From NCBI GenBank assembly GCA_013361975.1, contig JABFXB010000046.1:1-10679 (forward strand): DNA of 10,679 bases, given 5' to 3'. Below the pieces are notes generated by a model, which did no database searches, was not told where the DNA came from, and saw nothing but the letters and a program-made list of their open reading frames with translations. Position 1 is the first letter of the stretch. Each line of letters begins with the position of its first letter. Source of the stretch: Dermatophilaceae bacterium (GTDB lineage: Bacteria; Actinomycetota; Actinomycetes; Actinomycetales; Dermatophilaceae). Both the position numbers and the translations under genes were made by a program. Positions 7,550 to 10,679 of this stretch are shown here, one piece after another.

Positions 7550-8437
7550 TCAGGACGCCGCGACGACCGGTCCGTCGCCCTCGTCGCCCTCGTTGTCGCC
7601 CTCGTCGTCAGCATCGACGTCGGAGCTCTTCGGGGTGGGGTCGCTGGATGCGGATGCGCGCGGCTTGCCCTCGGCCGCGTCGAGCGCCTCCTCGAGCTCG
7701 GGCGCCGCGCTGCCGGGCTTGGCGGCGTCCTGCAGCTCCCGCGCCTTGGCGCGCGCCGCGGAGACGAGACGGTCCTTCATCGACGTGGCGTACATGTCGA
7801 CGTACTCCTGGCCGGAGAGCAGCATCAGCTCGTACATGATCTCGTCGGTGATCGAGCGCAGGACGAAACGGTCGTCCTCCATCCCCTCGTAGCGCGAGAA
7901 GTCGAGCGGCTTGCCGACCCGGACCCCGACCCGCATGATGCGCGGGATCACCTTGCCGGTGGGCTGCGCCTTGTCGGTGCCGATCATGGCGACCGGGATG
8001 ACGGTGACCTTGCCCTCGAGCGCCATCCTGGCCACGCCGGTGCGCCCGCGGTAGAGCCGGCCGTCGGGTGAGCGGGTGCCTTCGGGGTAGATGCCGAGCA
8101 GCTCGCCGCGGCGCAGCACCTTGAGCCCCGAGCTGAGCGCGGCGTTGCTCGCCTTGCCGCCCGAACGGTCCACGGGCAGCTGGCCGACGCCCTTGAAGAA
8201 GGCCGCGGTGAGCCGGCCCTTGATGCCACGGCCCGTGAAGTAGTCGCTCTTGGCGAGGAACGTCACCCGCCGCGAGACGACGAGCGGCAGGAAGATCGAG
8301 TCGGAGAAGGACAGGTGGTTGCTCGCGAAGATCGCAGCGCCTTCGTCGGGGATGTTGTCCTCCCCCTCCACCCACGGACGGAAGAGCAGCTTGATGATCG
8401 GCCCGATGACGATCGTCTTGAGGAACCAGTAGAACAA
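7550..8437 (-). CDS. plsC: PlsC-type 1-acyl-sn-glycerol-3-phosphate acyltransferase
   Basis: Membrane-associated acyltransferase predicted to acylate lysophosphatidic acid to phosphatidic acid in phospholipid synthesis. Counting from the TTG at 8437, the 295-residue protein has a hydrophobic N-terminal helix, the catalytic NHLSFSD box (H41, D46), GQLPVDRSG, the substrate-binding YPEGTRS (117-123) and VIPVAM (146-151), the four usual motifs. The last ~50 residues form an acidic, low-complexity tail rich in Asp, Glu, Ser and Gly, outside the enzyme domain. The TTG start is preferred: GGAAGG lies 9 nt upstream, family proteins as I recall them start near this FYWFLK segment, and the frame upstream to an ATG at 8494 uses codons rare in this genome (TGT, CGT, AGA, GTT, CGA, GGA, AGG). 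It is the first gene of the plsC-macS-macR unit. Paralogues can have other acyl acceptors. Confidence 0.92.
   Translation of the reverse strand: MFYWFLKTIVIGPIIKLLFRPWVEGEDNIPDEGAAIFASNHLSFSDSIFLPLVVSRRVTFLAKSDYFTGRGIKGRLTAAFFKGVGQLPVDRSGGKASNAALSSGLKVLRRGELLGIYPEGTRSPDGRLYRGRTGVARMALEGKVTVIPVAMIGTDKAQPTGKVIPRIMRVGVRVGKPLDFSRYEGMEDDRFVLRSITDEIMYELMLLSGQEYVDMYATSMKDRLVSAARAKARELQDAAKPGSAAPELEEALDAAEGKPRASASSDPTPKSSDVDADDEGDNEGDEGDGPVVAAS
7574..7603. repeat. Three copies of a 9-mer in the plsC tail
   Basis: gtcgccctc occurs at 7574-7582, 7583-7591 and 7595-7603. It encodes the EGD-rich acidic tail of the acyltransferase, read on the minus strand. This is a simple in-frame repeat prone to length change. 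Confidence 0.7.
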
Positions 8438-8446
8438 CCGCGTCCG

Positions 8447-8452
8447 CCTTCC
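8447..8452 (-). promoter_or_regulatory. Shine-Dalgarno supporting the plsC TTG start
   Basis: On the minus strand GGAAGG lies 9 nt before the TTG at 8437. Together with the poor codon use upstream, it supports the shorter protein. Confidence 0.5.
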
Positions 8453-8468
8453 AACGGTGACGGCTCGA

Positions 8469-8474
8469 ACTCTA
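8469..8474 (-). promoter_or_regulatory. Possible -10 element for the plsC-macS-macR operon
   Basis: On the minus strand TAGAGT fits TANNNT and lies about 30 nt before the TTG start of plsC, leaving room for a short leader with the GGAAGG site. No good -35 was found. It sits in the 185-bp divergent spacer (8438-8622), where no TANNNT-like -10 was found for the plus-strand gene. Confidence 0.25.
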
Positions 8475-8566
8475 CGACACTCGCGCGCCCACATCCGCGC
8501 ATGCGAGGATCGACAGGTCCAACCGCTTCGCCCGAGGAGCCCCTCCGTGACCCATGCGACGGCTCT

Positions 8567-8583
8567 CCCGACCCCCTGTCGGG
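8567..8583. promoter_or_regulatory. Short stem-loop in the divergent spacer
   Basis: CCCGAC at 8567-8572 pairs with GTCGGG at 8578-8583 around a 5-nt loop, 39 nt before the GTG of the plus-strand gene. It could be a leader hairpin or an inverted-repeat operator. Chance is also reasonable in such GC-rich sequence. Confidence 0.25.
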
Positions 8584-8622
8584 CGCCCGTGTGTTCAGCG
8601 ACGCCGCACGCCGGGAGCCGTC

Positions 8623-9303
8623 GTGGCTGACCGCGACCTCGACGCCGAGTTCGAGCGCATCATCGCCGGGTGGGACGACGAGGCTCCCGACCCGCAGCGC
8701 ATCGAGCCGTCTCCCTCGACGTCGCCCGACGCCGCGCTGGCCGACGGCGCGCCGCACGACGAGCCGGCCGACACCCTTACCGACCGCTCCGACGGCACCG
8801 ACGGCACCGACGGCACCGGCTCCGGGGTCGCGCTGGACCCCTCGCCCACCGACGCCCGGCCGCCGGACGCGCCCGACCCCGCACCTCCTGCCACACCTCC
8901 CGGCACGGCTGCTGCGACACCTCCTGCCGCACCGCCGACCGCCGGCGGCTCGGCCCGCCTTGACCTTCCGATCGCCCCGACGACCTCGCACGCCTGGCGC
9001 GGCAGCACCCCGCGGCGTGACGACGCGGACGACGTGCTCGACGCGACCGACCCCGACGACGACCACTTCGTGCCCCCGTCCGAGATCGACCTCCCGTCCG
9101 CAGAGACCGACCCGATGTTCTGGGCCATCGTCGGCGGCCTCGTGGGTGGCCCGTTGCTCCTGCTCTACGTGCTCTTCTTCGACCGCGACGGCAGCGGCTG
9201 GTGGGTCGCGACCGCCCTCGCCATGGTCGTGGTCGGGTTCGTCCTGCTCGTGCTGCGGGGCGGCACCGAGCGCGACCCCTTCGACGACGGCACGCGGGTC
9301 TAG
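8623..9303 (+). CDS. Uncharacterised protein: acidic Pro-rich N-terminus and two membrane helices
   Basis: I recognise no enzyme domain. The 226-residue protein begins with a short predicted helix, DLDAEFERIIAGW (5-17), then a long low-complexity region (about 18-150) rich in Asp, Pro, Ala and Thr with a GTD repeat. A HFVPP segment (148-152) precedes two C-terminal membrane helices (about 166-186 and 192-211) with a short loop between them and a charged tail. This layout of short N-terminal motif, disordered linker, FVPP and two helices recurs in small actinobacterial membrane proteins annotated as hypothetical; that is memory, not a search. The GTG at 8623 has GGGAG 5 nt upstream. Longer in-frame starts (for example ATG at 8554) would add rare codons and are rejected. 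It is divergent from plsC and convergent with the nuclease-family gene. Confidence 0.85.
   Translation: MADRDLDAEFERIIAGWDDEAPDPQRIEPSPSTSPDAALADGAPHDEPADTLTDRSDGTDGTDGTGSGVALDPSPTDARPPDAPDPAPPATPPGTAAATPPAAPPTAGGSARLDLPIAPTTSHAWRGSTPRRDDADDVLDATDPDDDHFVPPSEIDLPSAETDPMFWAIVGGLVGGPLLLLYVLFFDRDGSGWWVATALAMVVVGFVLLVLRGGTERDPFDDGTRV
8791..8817 (+). repeat. Three tandem 9-bp units coding Asp-Gly-Thr
   Basis: gacggcacc is repeated three times without interruption at 8791-8799, 8800-8808 and 8809-8817, in frame within the low-complexity linker of the membrane protein. Slippage would change linker length without a frameshift. Confidence 0.85.
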
Positions 9304-9312
9304 TCGGCCCGC
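9294..9312. terminator. Weak hairpin in the 11-nt convergent gap
   Basis: GCGGG at 9294-9298 pairs with CCCGC at 9308-9312 around the stop codon of the plus-strand gene. A second stem, CAGGCC 9316-9321 with GGCCTG 9334-9339, lies just inside the end of the converging gene. Neither has a T tract. One or both may serve as a shared bidirectional terminator. Confidence 0.25.
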
Positions 9313-9314
9313 CC

Positions 9315-10055
9315 TCAGGCCTGGTCTGCCTCCGGCCTGCCACCCAGGTCGAGGTCGACCCAGACCGGACGGTGGTCCGACCCACGGATGAGGTCGTCTG
9401 CGTCGACCTGGATGGGCGGGCCCCCGACGACGGTGAGGTCACCGCTGGCGAAGACGACGTCGAGGGCAGCGGTCGGGTCACAGGCCGGGAAGGTCGCGGC
9501 GTCACCCGACACGAGGCGGAGCCGGGCCGCCAGGGTGGCGAAGGCCCGGCCGTCGTTGCCCTCGTTGAGGTCGCCCGCGATGACGACGTCGGACGCCGAC
9601 GACGGCGAGGTTCCCTCGGAGGCATACCTCGCGAGCACCGCCGAAGTGTGGCGCACCCGCTCCTCGGCACGCAGGCCCAGATGCACGCTGACGACCGTGA
9701 CGGGACGACCGGCCGCGCCGGGGAGACCGACGGTGGCTGCGGCATACCCGCGGGTGCGGTCGGGGAAGCGCACCGGCAGACGGCCTCGACTGCGCCCGAC
9801 GAGGACGACCCGCGAACCCACGAGCACGGCCGTGCCACCGGTGCCGAGGCGCCCTCTGCCCCACGCCATGCCGCACGCCCGCGCGAACCGGGGCAGCCGG
9901 ACCTCGGTGGTGTGCCGGCGCGGCACCTCCTGCAGGCACAGGACGTCTGGCGCGACCGACCGCACGACCCTCGCCGCCGCCACGCGGTCGTCACGCAGGT
10001 CGTGGACGTTGTAGCTCATGACCCGCAGCACGTGTCCGGGGCGGTCGCCTGGCAC
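9315..10055 (-). CDS. Endonuclease/exonuclease/phosphatase (EEP) family protein
   Basis: A 246-residue cytosolic protein of the EEP fold, a metal-dependent phosphodiesterase/phosphomonoesterase superfamily that includes DNase I, exonuclease III and inositol phosphatases. The catalytic set is complete: N16 in SYNVHD, E43 in LQEVP, H125 in VSVHLG, D162 and N164 in AGDLNEG, D199 in LDVVF, and D227-H228 in the terminal GSDHRP motif. No signal peptide or extra domain is seen, so the substrate (DNA, RNA, phospholipid or sugar phosphate) cannot be assigned. The GTG at 10055 lies 3 nt after the ROK gene stop, so the two are an operon. GTG at 10031 and ATG at 10019 are alternative starts closer to the conserved core, and none has a clear Shine-Dalgarno. 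The gene ends 11 nt from the converging membrane-protein gene. Confidence 0.88.
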   Translation of the reverse strand: MPGDRPGHVLRVMSYNVHDLRDDRVAAARVVRSVAPDVLCLQEVPRRHTTEVRLPRFARACGMAWGRGRLGTGGTAVLVGSRVVLVGRSRGRLPVRFPDRTRGYAAATVGLPGAAGRPVTVVSVHLGLRAEERVRHTSAVLARYASEGTSPSSASDVVIAGDLNEGNDGRAFATLAARLRLVSGDAATFPACDPTAALDVVFASGDLTVVGGPPIQVDADDLIRGSDHRPVWVDLDLGGRPEADQA

Positions 10056-10058
10056 GAG

Positions 10059-10679
10059 TCAGCGGCCGGCGCGAGCCAGCTCGGCCGCACCGATGAGGCC
10101 AGCGTCGCTGCCGAGCACGGCGCGCACGATCCTCGCCTCGGGCCGGTAGCCGCGGCCGGGCAGCTGGCGCCGGAACGCCTCGCGGGCCGGTCCGATGAGC
10201 ATCTCGTCGGCAGCGCTGACACCACCGCCGATGACGAACAGGCCGGGGTCGAAGGCGGACGCCAGGTTGGCCAGGCCGATGCCCAGCCACCGCCCGATGT
10301 CGGCGAGCAGCTCACGCGCGGTGGGGTCGCCGTCGCGGGCGGCCTCGGTGATGAACGGGCCGGTGAGGGCCGTCGGGTCGCCGCCGAGGCGTGAGAGCAG
10401 GTCGGCGACCACCGGTGAGCCGGCCTCCATCATCGCGCGGGCCTCGCGCACGAGCGCGTTGCCGCTCGCGTACTGCTCCCAGCAGCCGCGGTTGCCGCAC
10501 TCGCAGCGCACGCCGCCCGGCATGATCTGCATGTGGCCGAACTCGCCGGCGATGCCGTGGCGCCCGCGCTGCACGTTGCCGTCGATGATGAGCGCGCCGC
10601 CGATGCCGGTGCCCAGCGTGATGACGACGACGTGCGACTCGCCGCGAGCCGCGCCGAAGCTCGCCTCGGCCCAGGCGGC
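10059..10679 (-). CDS. glk: ROK-family glucokinase, N-terminus cut by window edge
   Basis: ATP-dependent sugar kinase, most likely glucokinase, making glucose 6-phosphate. Only the C-terminal 206 residues are visible. The frame is open to the right edge, and about a third of the protein, including the DxGGT phosphate-binding motif, lies outside. The fragment begins AAWAEASFG, which in this family directly follows the N-D-A segment with the catalytic aspartate. Visible features are LGTGIGG (22-28 of the fragment), GEFGHM (45-50) with the zinc-ligand histidine, and the ROK signature C-x-C-G-x2-G-C-x-E (59-68) with three zinc cysteines. A nucleotide-site VIGGG segment follows near the C-terminus. 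Family members act as glucokinase or, in NagC/Mlc-type proteins, as repressors, but no DNA-binding part can be seen here. The EEP gene follows after 3 nt. Confidence 0.92.
   Translation of the reverse strand, partial: AAWAEASFGAARGESHVVVITLGTGIGGALIIDGNVQRGRHGIAGEFGHMQIMPGGVRCECGNRGCWEQYASGNALVREARAMMEAGSPVVADLLSRLGGDPTALTGPFITEAARDGDPTARELLADIGRWLGIGLANLASAFDPGLFVIGGGVSAADEMLIGPAREAFRRQLPGRGYRPEARIVRAVLGSDAGLIGAAELARAGR

Noticed and set aside
6256..7839. Long plus-strand open frame opposite macS and the plsC tail
   Set aside because: Low-complexity shadow of two well-supported minus-strand genes; no recognisable motif.
8263..9066. Minus-strand open frame across the divergent spacer and the membrane-protein gene
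   Set aside because: It overlaps plsC in another frame and is Gly/Arg/Val low complexity, with no motif or ribosome-binding site.
1..10679. Defence system, prophage, insertion sequence, CRISPR array or biosynthetic cluster
   Set aside because: No transposase, integrase, terminal inverted repeats, spaced repeats or cluster enzymes were found. All genes are core actinobacterial families with uniform composition.
1..10679. tRNA or other structured RNA genes
   Set aside because: No tRNA-like T-arm or cloverleaf arrangement was noticed in the intergenic spacers, all of which are shorter than 190 bp.

Overview
This looks like chromosomal DNA of a high-GC actinobacterium. GC is very high throughout, with strongly G/C-biased third codon positions and GTG and TTG starts. 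The gene content also fits: a PASTA-domain Ser/Thr kinase, a class II (plant/actinobacterial-type) DAHP synthase, a MacRS-type two-component system and a ROK glucokinase. Gene families and order suggest Micrococcales, perhaps near Intrasporangiaceae, but that finer placement is inference. From memory, unchecked, the order resembles the Mycobacterium tuberculosis pknL-aroG-Rv2182c region and the Streptomyces coelicolor SCO2110-SCO2126 region (PASTA kinase, DAHP synthase, MacRS, glkA). It therefore reads as a conserved core locus, not an island.

Layout. Left, plus strand: a receptor Ser/Thr kinase with four extracellular PASTA domains, followed after 8 nt by an EamA/DMT-family transporter. A 169-bp convergent spacer (2809-2977) with weak hairpins separates them from the minus-strand block. 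Reading that block in its own direction, from right to left, it is: plsC-type acyltransferase (TTG start at 8437), macS sensor kinase (4-nt gap), macR response regulator (17-nt gap), a 100-nt spacer with an 11-bp bulged hairpin and a -10-like element, aroG, and a low-specificity L-threonine aldolase whose GTG start overlaps the aroG stop by 4 bp. To the right, a divergent 185-bp spacer leads to a plus-strand gene for a two-helix membrane protein of unknown function. It ends 11 nt from a converging minus-strand pair: a ROK glucokinase cut by the window edge, then an endonuclease/exonuclease/phosphatase-family protein 3 nt after it.

How the genes may work together. PlsC makes phosphatidic acid for membrane lipids, and MacRS is an intramembrane-sensing two-component system transcribed with it, so a membrane-status link is plausible. 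The PASTA kinase senses peptidoglycan-type ligands. AroG commits carbon to the shikimate pathway, threonine aldolase links threonine and glycine, and glucokinase feeds glycolysis. No mobile element, CRISPR array, phage gene, tRNA or rRNA was seen, and nothing here amounts to a clearly new system. The most useful observations are start-site corrections, the regulatory features between macR and aroG, the plsC-macS-macR unit and the uncharacterised two-helix protein.
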